Origin: Volvox africanus
Taxonomy: Eukaryota; Chlorophyta; Chlorophyceae; Chlamydomonadales; Volvocaceae
Assembly: GCA_030268105.1 (NCBI GenBank)
Contig: BSDZ01000003.1
Location: forward strand, 1,736,001-1,800,000
Length of the DNA stretch: 64,000 nt
Direction: 5' to 3'
Shown here: positions 48,145 to 57,584 of the stretch, one piece after another
Numbering within the stretch: the first letter of the stretch is position 1
Layout of the letters: every line of letters begins with the position of its first letter
Made by a program: the position numbers and the translations under genes
The notes under the pieces: generated by a model
Told to the model about the DNA's origin: nothing
Database searches by the model: none
What the model saw: the letters and a program-made list of their open reading frames with translations, nothing else

Positions 48145-49377
48145 TTTCGGCTGAGGTACAAACGGCGGCATTAGAGGGCAATCCTTCGTAGAATGGCTCT
48201 CCGCACACCGTAGACAAACGTTGGCCAATTTTCGACGCTCGAATTCGGAACGATTGCAATTCCATTTTGGCATAAATGTGTCATCCGTACGAGTACGCTT
48301 CGCGTTGGGGTCGGAACGCTGTGCGGCTGCCGACGACGGCGCACCACCACGCTTCCTGTTCCTAGCTGGGTCCGAGCTCGGACCTGCTCCTCCTGTACCA
48401 CGGACACCCGAGCTAGCGCCCCCGCGCGCCTTGCGTTGCCCGTTGCTGCGTCGCGTCGCGGCAGTAGGCGTGGGGCGGGTCGCGCCGAGGTCCTGGTCGA
48501 GAGCTACAGCTTCCCCAAGCGGATCCTGCACTTGCACGGCATTTGCACGAGGGGCAGACTTGACTTCTTCCTCGCCGGCAAGAAGTCGTATCTCCGCGCC
48601 CTTAGCAAAAGCGACCAACGCGTCATACGACTTGATCTGCGCTCCAACCAAGTCAGTGGCGCACCATTTAGCCAAAAGTTTCGTTAGGCCTCGCCTAAAC
48701 CAAAAGACACGCTCAGATTCGGTGAGGTCAGCAATGGGAGTCACAAGTGCTTCGAAGCGTGACTGGTACGCAGGTACATTTTCATCCCGACGCATGTGGT
48801 AGCTACCGGCTGCCAAAACGTTACGAGCTTCCACATCGCGTGCTTGAACCTCAGTAGTGAATCGTGCGAGCAAAGCGGCGACTAACTCGTCAAAAGTATA
48901 GCTGCCCCGGGCGTTGGTCCAATTGCGATACCAGTCCTTCGCTGCGCCCTCGAGGGTGTTACCAACGAAGAGACACCTGATACCGTCATTATCGCCACCA
49001 TGAACAGCTTGGAGGTACTTTTTAGCGTCACGCACGTACGCACGAGTTGCATCGGCTATGCTATGCCCTGGTGTCTTGTCGGTCAGCGAAATATTGAGCC
49101 TAGGAACGGGAATCGACAATCTCATCACCTCAGGGATGTCATCATGCCCTCGAGCTTGAGGTAATGGCAGAGCCCTTGGTCCAGCAGTGTTGTCCATATT
49201 CGTGTTCACTGCTGAATGCGGCACAATTAAGTGAGCAGGGGTCTGAAGGAAAAGGGGCTCTTGAGTGGCTCGCGCGCCAACAGTCTCAAGACCTCTATCC
49301 GGCGCTCTAGCAGCTACAACGAAATCGGGTTGGCTAGCTAGGCTAGTGTGCGGCGTATCGTCGTGTTCCGCGGACAT
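48142..49377 (-). CDS. gag: Chromovirus Gag with variant CCHC zinc knuckle
   Basis: 411 residues forming the particle. A Retrotrans_gag-type core (AKDWYRNW, FDELVAALLARF, VFWFRRGLTKLLAKW) is followed by a basic Ser/Gly/Arg-rich region. Near the C-terminus lies CLRCAESHSTKDC, a CX2CX3HX4C zinc knuckle one residue shorter than the canonical CX2CX4HX4C. The frame ends VPQPK then UAG (48142-48144) and the same frame continues into pol. The start ATG is 49375-49377. An 84-codon leader frame (49343-49597) overlaps the start in another frame, and a short ATG frame (MASSSDEPRGPLDTFAEDLG) lies further upstream, so a spliced or longer Gag start is possible. Confidence 0.9.
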   Translation of the reverse strand: MSAEHDDTPHTSLASQPDFVVAARAPDRGLETVGARATQEPLFLQTPAHLIVPHSAVNTNMDNTAGPRALPLPQARGHDDIPEVMRLSIPVPRLNISLTDKTPGHSIADATRAYVRDAKKYLQAVHGGDNDGIRCLFVGNTLEGAAKDWYRNWTNARGSYTFDELVAALLARFTTEVQARDVEARNVLAAGSYHMRRDENVPAYQSRFEALVTPIADLTESERVFWFRRGLTKLLAKWCATDLVGAQIKSYDALVAFAKGAEIRLLAGEEEVKSAPRANAVQVQDPLGEAVALDQDLGATRPTPTAATRRSNGQRKARGGASSGVRGTGGAGPSSDPARNRKRGGAPSSAAAQRSDPNAKRTRTDDTFMPKWNCNRSEFERRKLANVCLRCAESHSTKDCPLMPPFVPQPK

Positions 49378-49825
49378 GGAGCACGAAACGATACCCTAGT
49401 TTTGCGTAATAGAAGCCGACTTCTATCGCAAAGGCAAGAGTACAAAACAATTCGGTGAGCCTACCGACAGTACTCTTGAGAAGATTCAGTAAACTCAGCA
49501 AGTACTTGCCCAGCTGAGTCCTGATCTCCGTAGTTTGGGCGATGAGAGTCGCCAACTGGTCCGGACGAACGCCGGTCTCAGTCGCCGCGGCAAGCAATGC
49601 CGGTGCACTGAGATTACCTGCGACTCAGAGCATACACTTACACAACAAGTGCAGCAATCTAAGCAAAAGCAATTAAACAATTACAAACCGGAAGCGGCGG
49701 CGTCCAAAATGGCGCGGCCTAAGTCTTCGGCAAAAGTATCTAGCGGTCCTCGTGGTTCGTCGCTGGAACTCGCCATAGAAAGAACCTACTTCCGATTAGA
49801 CAAAGAGAGACAGTTAGGCAACGAA

Positions 49826-49840
49826 CCTGTCTCGATACCA
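49826..49840 (-). other. Primer-binding site of the chromovirus
   Basis: The minus strand reads TGGTATCGAGACAGG three bases inside the 5' LTR. TGG is as expected for pairing with a tRNA CCA end; the site resembles but does not equal the plant initiator-Met site TGGTATCAGAGC. An identical site is at 39168-39182 and a one-base variant in the TRIM at 33940-33954. Confidence 0.8.
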
Positions 49841-49843
49841 AAT

Positions 49844-50659
49844 TGTTGTACCTCTCGTTCGCGTTTGCTCATGAGTATCTGCACGTCTGGAGACTATCGA
49901 CACCGATGCGCGAGCACTTGCAAGTACAGCAAGGCAAGCGAGAGCAAACAGAGATAGCGGAAGACTTCAAGACGAAGAGAGATATAACTTACGGTCTTAC
50001 AGGTCGGAATGATGCAATGGACGAAATCGCCGTCAGCGCCGGAAGCAAGCAATCATCACGCGGCGGTGATTAGCGAAGTTCAGGCTTAGCTCGGGCTAAG
50101 TAGAGTATCGTATAGTAATAGTAATGTAGAACACACAAGTGTTCTCTGGCATCGAATGTCTTTTTTAGCTTAGCCGTCCTCGCATCTGTTATACTCGCAG
50201 CATCGCAGTGCCGTACGATTCACATTAGGAGGCCGATCCTAGATGTGACAACCCTACTGCGCTTAGGCGATGTCTACGCATAACAACGTATAAGCCTTTC
50301 CGGCATTCGCATGATGCAAGGGTCCGGATAACGATATCCGGTTGCAGGGCATGCATCGCGACGAGTGCGGCGCTCTCAACGTGTGCTGTAATGAAGTAAT
50401 ATTATATCAGATAATATTACTTATCGTTTCGTAGCACGAGCATAATGCGCACTTCAATGATTCGGTCATTCATGCATGCTAGGCGGATTTGCCATGATGC
50501 GATGAATAATGACAACATGCCAGATGCATATATAAATGTATGCGAATACATTTATATCATACAGATTCATTCATATGTAATGCGTTCATCACAAAAGCAC
50601 TTCGCCTCGTAGGATCGCGTCGACCTACGCGTCGGCGGGAAATGAACCGTAGCACAACA
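49844..50659 (-). repeat. 5' LTR of the full-length chromovirus
   Basis: 816 bp. Compared with the 3' LTR it lacks 8 bp near 50503 and has clustered substitutions in the segment gcgcacttcaatgattcggt. Confidence 0.93.
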
Positions 50660-52666
50660 CTACGCAGCAAATATGGAATTATTGACGAGGGTCTGAGCTC
50701 AGGGTGTGCGTGGTTAAGAAAGTTACATGAAACACAAACAGAATTGTGGAAGTACCAATCACGATATAGTACAAAACATAGGTATCAGAGTCTGCCCAAT
50801 TAAGGGTGGTATCGAAAGACACCGAATATGAAGTCAAAGCCCCATATATATGTTTCGTTCCAGGGACCGAAGCCATGCCTGTGGCCGTGCGCCCCACCCT
50901 AGCTGAGACCTGTTATTGCTTCGTCCAACACCTCCGTCTACTGCCTCCCCTTGGTCCGTAGCCCTTCTGCCCGGTCGCCTGACAACTGCCGCACCCATTC
51001 ACACCATCCCCGCACATGCAGCCCGTCTGGCGAGCTAAATAACGCATAATAGATGGGGGCATAATAAATTCACCACGCAACCAAATTTTGGCACGAAACA
51101 ATCCAACAAACACGACGTGTTTTTTATCCCGAGACACTCTGATTATGACTCCAGGGGGACACGTTGTGCTTAGGGCCTAGCAAGAGTTCGTTGAGGGTAG
51201 CTCCGGGCAAAAAGAGACATGTATGGCTCCAGGGAACCACGTGAAACTTGATGAACAAACGAGGCTTACTGGGCCATATCGTGACCCCCCTTAAATCACT
51301 GCTGGGACACTCCCAACGGCACGGACCTAGGGAGCTTTCGTTTATTTGCATGGAAATCAATAAACGGGCTGCGTACCCTCCTTTCACCAAATCCAATCCA
51401 GATCACGCACAGTATTATCAATGCCGCCCCTTGGGAGAATACATGATCCCCAGCTTAGCATGTGTACTCGGGTAACGGGGATAGTAGAAAGCAAAGCGGT
51501 ACTGCTAGCTATTGAACAGCTCATTATGCATAGCCATATCACCCATGAAGCAGTGACATTGATACCCGGCGTCCACGAAAACCCACTAAGCCTCCATCCG
51601 CACACTTGCGCCAAGCCAAGCCAAGAAGCTAGCACAACTTGACAGCAAGCCGAGTGAAATTTCGACACGCACAGACAGGCCAGCCCTTGAGGCCAAGCGC
51701 GCCAATCACCAGATGAGCAGATGCATAAAACCGCGCAAACTCAGATATCGCCAGAACCCCAGCCGGGTGCGCTCACCATGCAGCGATAACTCCATTTCCC
51801 CCGTTCACCACCGCACAACGCAGGCATGCACATGCCCCTTCCTGTCAGGACCCACCGCAACACAGTGGATTGACCTACTGCCCGTGCAAGCGCATTTCTC
51901 TAAAGACAGCCCTGTGTTCGGACTGCGCTACAGCTTGTAGGGCGCGCCTGGCGACTGCTGCTGGGCGGGAGGGCTGTACCAGCTCCAGATATCTGGTGAC
52001 TGCTGCTGAACCAGCCCTAGCTATCTGGTGACATGTACTTGGTGACCTGCGACGGACGCGCCAGTATAGGGACGGAAAGGCTGTGTTGAGCAGCAGTGAG
52101 GTCGCAAGCGGATCCTTACAATACCAAAGACATAGCGACTGTCCATGAAGGTAAAATGTAGCTCCGGCGGAGTGCGCCAGCACGGGACTGGAGCATCTGG
52201 GTTGTATGTTGGACAAGCTGGATAGGGGTACAGGCTACACCGCGCGCAGCTGGGCTAGGGTATTGAGACGGAAACGTGGCGGGCAGGTGATAGCGACATG
52301 CGGAATAAGGGCAGAGCAGCGGCCGCGTTGAAATTTGCACTAGCAGGCTCGCTTTGCAGATGCTTGTTTACATCCGCGCACATGCAGCCGTTTTGCCTTT
52401 GCTTGCCTCACGTGATCCCTGACCTACTTACCCTTACAACAAAGGTCCATCCCTCCGCACCTTAATCAGAGATCCCAGGTCCCGTACCTGTGGGCTCGCC
52501 ACTTTCCAAGGCTGTGCGTCCCTCGCTCATAACTTGGACAGGCGCTGTGTTGGTGAGGGCCTCGCTCGAGCAAGTCTCCGCAAAAAGTGAAGAAAACAGA
52601 AATCCCCTCAACAGTCTAGGACACGACCTCGCCACCAGCTTCTTGATTTCGGATCCAAGTTGCAAA

Positions 52667-53384
52667 ATGCCACCGACACGCCTGATGCGTGGCTTTGAAG
52701 CGGTTGCGGCTTACCAATGGGAGAATAAGGTGCTAACTGGCGACAAATTCAAGGTTGGAGAGAGAGAAAAAGAGGGAGAAGAAGAGAGTGGGGATAAGGC
52801 AGCTGGGCGGAGGGCGGGTGTGGGAGGGGGCTGGGCGGGGATTCAGCTTGGACGAGGGCTTGCTCGTTCGTTCTAGGGGTGCAAGCGCCATACCTTCGAC
52901 CTAATAAGCAGCACCATACGAAGCACTGTTCTCTGTACGAAAATGCTTTGCTCGCCAGCCAGCTTGACCGGCCCCTGCATGCCGCATCATCTGCATAGGC
53001 TGTCTTTGGCATCGTCGACAAGAATACCACCAAAGCTGCGAATTTAAATTCAACAGGGCGACGGCCGCTGTTGGAATTCCACAAACTCCGCCCAGGGTCT
53101 TCATACTTCTGGAGTGCGGCGATCACAAAAAGGTACGTCAGCGCGCTAACGCATGTACACATGGACGGACCCAGAGGTCCCTGTTCGGACCCCTGCACGG
53201 ACTCGACAACTTGGTACCTGCCAAGGTGCTGCTTACGGTTGCGTGGCTGACATACGCATTTCATTTGTACAAGGCCTACATGCAGGCAAAGAAACCGCGT
53301 TGCCACCCTGCGCAGTACCTCGGTGGCGTTGGTTTCCAAAAAAACATTATCAGCAGCTGTTGCTCCTATACGTGCTCGTATTGA
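52667..53384 (+). CDS. P-module gene, copy 1: 142-residue single-TM protein, unknown function
   Basis: Three exons fit in phase: 52667-52753 (MPPTRLMRGFEAVAAYQWEN, donor gttgga), 52999-53132 (acceptor ctgcatag, AVFGIVDKNTTKAANLN, donor gtacgt) and 53177-53384 (acceptor cccagag, SLFGPLHGLDNLVPAKV, TGA). The third exon holds a hydrophobic helix KVLLTVAWLTYAFHLYKAYM followed by basic QAKKPRC, as in a single-pass membrane protein. No family is recognised. The second intron is only about 44 bp, short for an alga, so the model may be off there. Support comes from a second array copy with amino-acid differences and from a diverged relative at 6990-7295 that keeps the same frame (AVFDTIDKNTAKA). A 128-codon frame upstream from 52490 could extend the first exon. 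Confidence 0.5.
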
Positions 53385-53467
53385 TTGCTGTGTGATATGT
53401 ATGCACCAGTTCAACAATTCAAGAATCCTATCTAGCATTCACTACTGCAACGTACAGTTCTCTCGAT

Positions 53468-53704
53468 ATGATGAAATGTTTTAAGATTATAAGACGGTTG
53501 GTCGGTCATGTATCAAGGCCTACCGCGTCTGACTTCCTGCAATGGCAACTATGGAAACGCCTGGCAGTTGCACACAAATTCTTGATTCAGGGAACTAAAG
53601 AAAATAAGTTCGAGACAAAAAGGCAAATAAAATTGTTCGATGCTCTTACGAGCAAGCCCATCGGTGAAGCTGTCACGTCGAGAAGCGCGATGGATCAACG
53701 GTGA
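53468..53704 (+). CDS. 78-codon conserved frame in the P module, hypothetical
   Basis: It encodes MMKCFKIIRRLVGHVSRP, LQWQLWKRLAVAHKFLIQG and a Lys-rich stretch. The second copy at 60885-61121 differs at two residues (Thr to Ser, final Arg to Pro). Composition is protein-like, but there is no family and no independent evidence of expression. Confidence 0.3.
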   Translation: MMKCFKIIRRLVGHVSRPTASDFLQWQLWKRLAVAHKFLIQGTKENKFETKRQIKLFDALTSKPIGEAVTSRSAMDQR

Positions 53705-55484
53705 ACTGACAAGACTGTCGAAGCTCCCAAACCAGCGATTTGATTGCATTTGCATAGTTGTGAGAACTAAATAATGGTTCAATGTATATGATTTGTTCGG
53801 GCAATCGTTCAATCCCAACCGTAATTGTTTTGCTATTGCTTCATAAACGGGTGAGTGCAGCGGTTGACCAAGGAATCGGGGAGGTCGAACTTATCAAAGT
53901 CCACATCTACCAGCAGGCACCTAGAATACACACATTTAAAGTCCGTTGCTGCAACTTGCATGGTATGAAAGGTTACAACGTATCCCAAATTTCTCGTTTC
54001 TACCTTTCCAACATCCTGTTCCTGTCCTCTCGTGCGACTTAAAGACGTGCGTCTTGACGACCGCCTGGGCCGCCCCAACGTCCGCCTCCCACTTTCATCA
54101 AAGTATGGCATCTGCGTGTGTATCAGGCCTTGGAGCATGCTCTTTCACGCTTCGATGCCTTTGATTTTCCTTCAAAGAGAGTTATATTCGAACACGTTTA
54201 ACTGGAAGAACGAGCTATGGGTAGCCGGAGATGAACCGTTCAAATAAATGCGTGTTGGGCATTAGACTACGTGTGTATGAGGCCGGATGGCCGTGTCTAT
54301 TTATACATTAATCAGGACGTATTCACATACGGCTGGTAGAGGATGCCACGGCATGGGAACAGTGACATCCACGACAGTGTACGCCTGATGGCTGGTGCGT
54401 GCTCGTGCCTTCATGCATATCTAATTTGTGGATGGGCTGCGGGCTGAACGTGTGTGTATGTTTTTGTATGATATGTTCACGTTCACTGTTTGGAAACTAG
54501 TTTGATAAGCCCCACCCCGCCGTTGGTATGGGCTATGGGTATGTGTTTATACCCCTTCACGTGATATGCTGATGACGAGCATGTGAACCATGCAGCTGTG
54601 TTGACTGCATTACCGAGCTACTAGAGCTGTGTAAACATCTTGCCGTATGCGTTAATTGCGTAGGCGTGTACTCAGACAGGAAGGGCGCAGAAAACTGAAA
54701 CATAATGACATCTTGTCACACTGTAGGGGCTACGCAGCAAATATGGAATTATTGACGAGGGTCTGAGCTCAGGGTGTGCGTGGTTAAGAAAGTTACATGA
54801 AACACAAACAGAATTGTGGAAGTACCAATCACGATATAGTACAAAACATAGGTATCAGAGTCTGCCCAATTAAGGGTGGTATCGAAAGACACCGAATATG
54901 AAGTCAAAGCCCCATATATATGTTTCGTTCCAGGGACAGGCAAAGTGTCCAAGGAAGCTCCCAAGAATCCTGGATCGCGTGTTTCTGGGGTCGTAACCCT
55001 CCATGTGGTGGGGTTTCTTTACCTCGCACCCATTACTCCTCCATTGCACAAACAGGGACAATCAAGACGTCCCGGCCAAAGCCACTCCGGCGGCTAAGGC
55101 CCCCCTTTTGTCCCAGCCAAAGCCACTCCGGCGGCTAAGGCCCCCCCTTTGTCCCAGCCAAAGCCGCTCCGGCGGCTAAAGCCCGCTTCTTTTTGCCACT
55201 CGTTACACAAGCAAAGGACAATACGTCCCAGCCACAGCCGCCCTGGAGGCAGAGCCCCCGACCAGTCCACACCAGGGCATTAAATCTGCGTGGAAAGGGT
55301 TTGTTAGTCAGTAAGGACATGTCTAATTACTATCGTAAGAACTGAGCAACACAATAAAACAGGCAGGCCAAGTCCCACACTTACCTTCTGATGACTAACA
55401 TAAAGCCCTGATAAGATGCATGCAATCCCCCCTTTGTTTCCCTTGCTCCACCCCTCGCTCGTCATATGCCTTAGGCATGCGCAT

Positions 55485-56465
55485 CTAGTTGTTGTTCTCA
55501 AGTCTGCTATATGCGACTTGCAAGTGTTCGAAGGCTTTGAAGGCCAACGCCCTGTGTTGCCCACCGAGCAGGTGACGGTGTGGGTTCACCTGCCACCTGA
55601 GCCTGTCGTACACAGCCTTCCGTCCCTGGGTTTTGAACTTCTCCGGAGCAAGCTGGAAGATGAGATGGTCGCCAAGTGCCTCATCTTCCAGTTTGCTAAG
55701 TGTGATCACCCACTCAACCACATCCGCATTTGTAAGCCCCTCAGTGGGTATGACGACATGCCTCACGTGGCGCAACCCGTTATCTGCACTTTGGGTATCC
55801 CCGCTTTCAGCCACGTCCCTCTCGTGGCACACCACGTTATCTGCACTTTGGGTATCTCCGCTTTCGGCCACGTGCCTCTCGTGGCACACCACGTTATCTG
55901 CACTTTGGGTATCTCCGCTTTTGGCCACATGCCTCTCGTGGCACACCACATTATCCGCACTTTGGGTATCTCCGCTTTTGGCCACGTGCCTCTCGTGGCA
56001 CACCACATTATCCGCACTTTGGGTATCTCCGCTTTCGGCCACGTGCCTCTCGTGGCACACCACATTATCCGCACTTTGGGTATCTCCGCTTTCGGCCACG
56101 TCCCGCTCGTGGCACACCACATTATCCGCATTTTGGGTATCTCCGCTTTCGGCCACGTCCCTCTCGTAGTTAACCTCTTTGGTATCACTCTCATAATTGC
56201 CGATATGGACCACTGGCACCTCGTGGTCGATTTTGCTCTCGATGCTCTGCGCATCCTGGTGTTGGAACACAGACACCTCATAGTCAAACCCATCACTTTT
56301 GGTCCCATTTTTCCAGGGCTGAACTTCATGGTCAGGCTCACTGACGTCTGCCTCGCTGGGTATCTCCATAGGAACGACTGTCTGAGAACCCATAATCCAG
56401 CCAGATATTTGCTGCATGGACGGCAACCTAAGTTGCCAGCACAGCACCTTCGGCTGCAGATGCAC
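55485..56465 (-). CDS. Q-module repeat protein, 326 residues, function unknown
   Basis: Same protein as at 41959-42825 with seven instead of five 19-residue repeats. Outside the repeats the two copies are almost identical. Repeat variants include DNVVCHERHVAKSGDTQSA, with AKS for AES in two neighbouring units, which shows local duplication of units. The C-terminal non-repeat domain and TAG stop are preserved. Confidence 0.6.
   Translation of the reverse strand: MHLQPKVLCWQLRLPSMQQISGWIMGSQTVVPMEIPSEADVSEPDHEVQPWKNGTKSDGFDYEVSVFQHQDAQSIESKIDHEVPVVHIGNYESDTKEVNYERDVAESGDTQNADNVVCHERDVAESGDTQSADNVVCHERHVAESGDTQSADNVVCHERHVAKSGDTQSADNVVCHERHVAKSGDTQSADNVVCHERHVAESGDTQSADNVVCHERDVAESGDTQSADNGLRHVRHVVIPTEGLTNADVVEWVITLSKLEDEALGDHLIFQLAPEKFKTQGRKAVYDRLRWQVNPHRHLLGGQHRALAFKAFEHLQVAYSRLENNN
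55776..56165 (-). repeat. 57-bp minisatellite within the Q gene (about seven units)
   Basis: Seven units against five in the other array copy; the length change is a multiple of 57 bp, so the frame is kept. Confidence 0.88.
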
Positions 56466-57236
56466 CGCGGTCGAAGAGAAAAATATGGTCCTGCGGCAAT
56501 GGGCGAAAAATTAATTTTCTGTGACTTAAAATGGTTCAGGCTTTGAACTTGACCGTGAGGCGGCGGCGGCATCCCAATCACATACAGCTACAACGCAAGG
56601 AAAGCTGCCCATAAAGTTAATTTTTAATTAAGCTTAGCAAAGGCATCGGTGAAGTCAGCCATGAAAATTGGAAAAGGCTTGAGCGTACCTTGGGTAGAAG
56701 ACCTCGAAGCATGTCCGCGCCAGGTAGAAGATGCCACTGAGCATGGCTTTTAGGACGGGCCTAGCGACACAGCTCATGGTATCTGAATCCACGCAAACAA
56801 GCAAGCCTATCCAAAGAACAGGTGTGCTTGCAGCTTAAGGCCGCGGTGTGCGTATGTTGAAAGTCAGGTTCGATAGAGATAGAGTGTGCAGAGCAGGTAG
56901 CAGTAAAGAACGTTGCATTTAAAACGCTGTAGTGAGAAAATGCGCACTGAACGGCCTAAGTAGCAAAAGTTTGATGAAAGTACGGCGGAGAGTGTACCTC
57001 CATCATAATCTGCCCTGCCAGGGGCTTCTTTACATATGTGAGAAATTTTGAGGTATTTCGTTGCTTACGGAAAGCTTTCAATCAATCCACGGTTATGATG
57101 GCACAGGGAAGTTATGTGCATTCAGTACTAAGCTGGAACCACGGCCAGTAGCGTCTGTGGACGACGCGAAGTTGAACCTCTTTTTCCTAGGATAGAATTT
57201 GCAGCTCTCAGCGTTTTATTATGGAATTATGAGGCC

Positions 57237-57584
57237 TTGGCGCATGCTCTTTCACGCTTCGATGCCTTTGATTTTCCTTCAAAGAGACGTATTTATATCG
57301 AACACGTTTCACTGGAAGATAAGCGCGTGGAGGGGAGATGCCACGAGAGAACTGTGCGTGTGGGGGCGTTGACGCGCGGCGGGCAGCAACTGAGGCGCAA
57401 TCAGTTGGGGCTCAGCCATATGGGCGCTTGCCAGGAGCCTCTTTGTCCGACACCATGGATCCGGCGCGATCCATGCACCCAGCGCACTTGTGAAGCGTAT
57501 GGTGCTTGCTGTGTCGTTGATTATGCAGTTTTATTCATTGCATATGCGCTGTATGCACAACGAGCTATGGGTAGCCGGAGATGA
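57237..57584 (+). CDS. 115-codon hypothetical frame unique to the full Q module
   Basis: It begins MAHALSRFDAFDFPSKRRIY. The first about 35 residues correspond to a decayed segment in P modules (stop after FEHV), so the Q module may hold the longer ancestral form. The rest is Cys/Arg-rich and unrecognised. It ends at the shared gagctatgggtagccggag block. Confidence 0.25.
   Translation: MAHALSRFDAFDFPSKRRIYIEHVSLEDKRVEGRCHERTVRVGALTRGGQQLRRNQLGLSHMGACQEPLCPTPWIRRDPCTQRTCEAYGACCVVDYAVLFIAYALYAQRAMGSRR

Larger units (their letters stand above)
43192..50664 (-). mobile_element. Full-length Ty3/gypsy chromovirus (43197-50659) with CTACG target duplication
   Basis: The element is 7463 bp. LTRs are 43197-44020 (824 bp) and 49844-50659 (816 bp), with termini TGTTGT...ACAACA. 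Target duplication CTACG lies at 43192-43196 and 50660-50664, and the uninterrupted array copies carry a single CTACG at the same point. In element sense (minus) the order is 5' LTR, primer site TGGTATCGAGACAGG three bases inside (49826-49840), gag, UAG, pol, polypurine tract GGGAGGGGGGATAAT (44021-44035), 3' LTR. The LTRs differ by roughly ten substitutions and one 8-bp deletion by eye, so the insertion is fairly young. Both reading frames are intact apart from the gag-pol UAG. The chromodomain marks it as a chromovirus. Confidence 0.95.
50660..54729. repeat. P module, copy 1 (about 4.07 kb)
   Basis: It runs from the CTACG landmark to the next one. P-specific DNA spans about 50866-53898 and the shared end 53899-54729. 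It carries the three-exon P gene. Other frames are kept in all copies but unrecognised, for example 113 residues at 51875-52216 (-) and 78 residues at 53468-53704 (+; MMKCFKIIRRLVGHV). Confidence 0.88.

Noticed and set aside
52749..53438. 229-residue minus-strand frame in the P module as a protein gene
   Set aside because: The plus-strand three-exon model explains the conservation better: it has intact splice phase, a membrane helix and the same frame in the 7-kb relative. The minus frame includes low-complexity Pro/Ser ends from a GA-rich intron.
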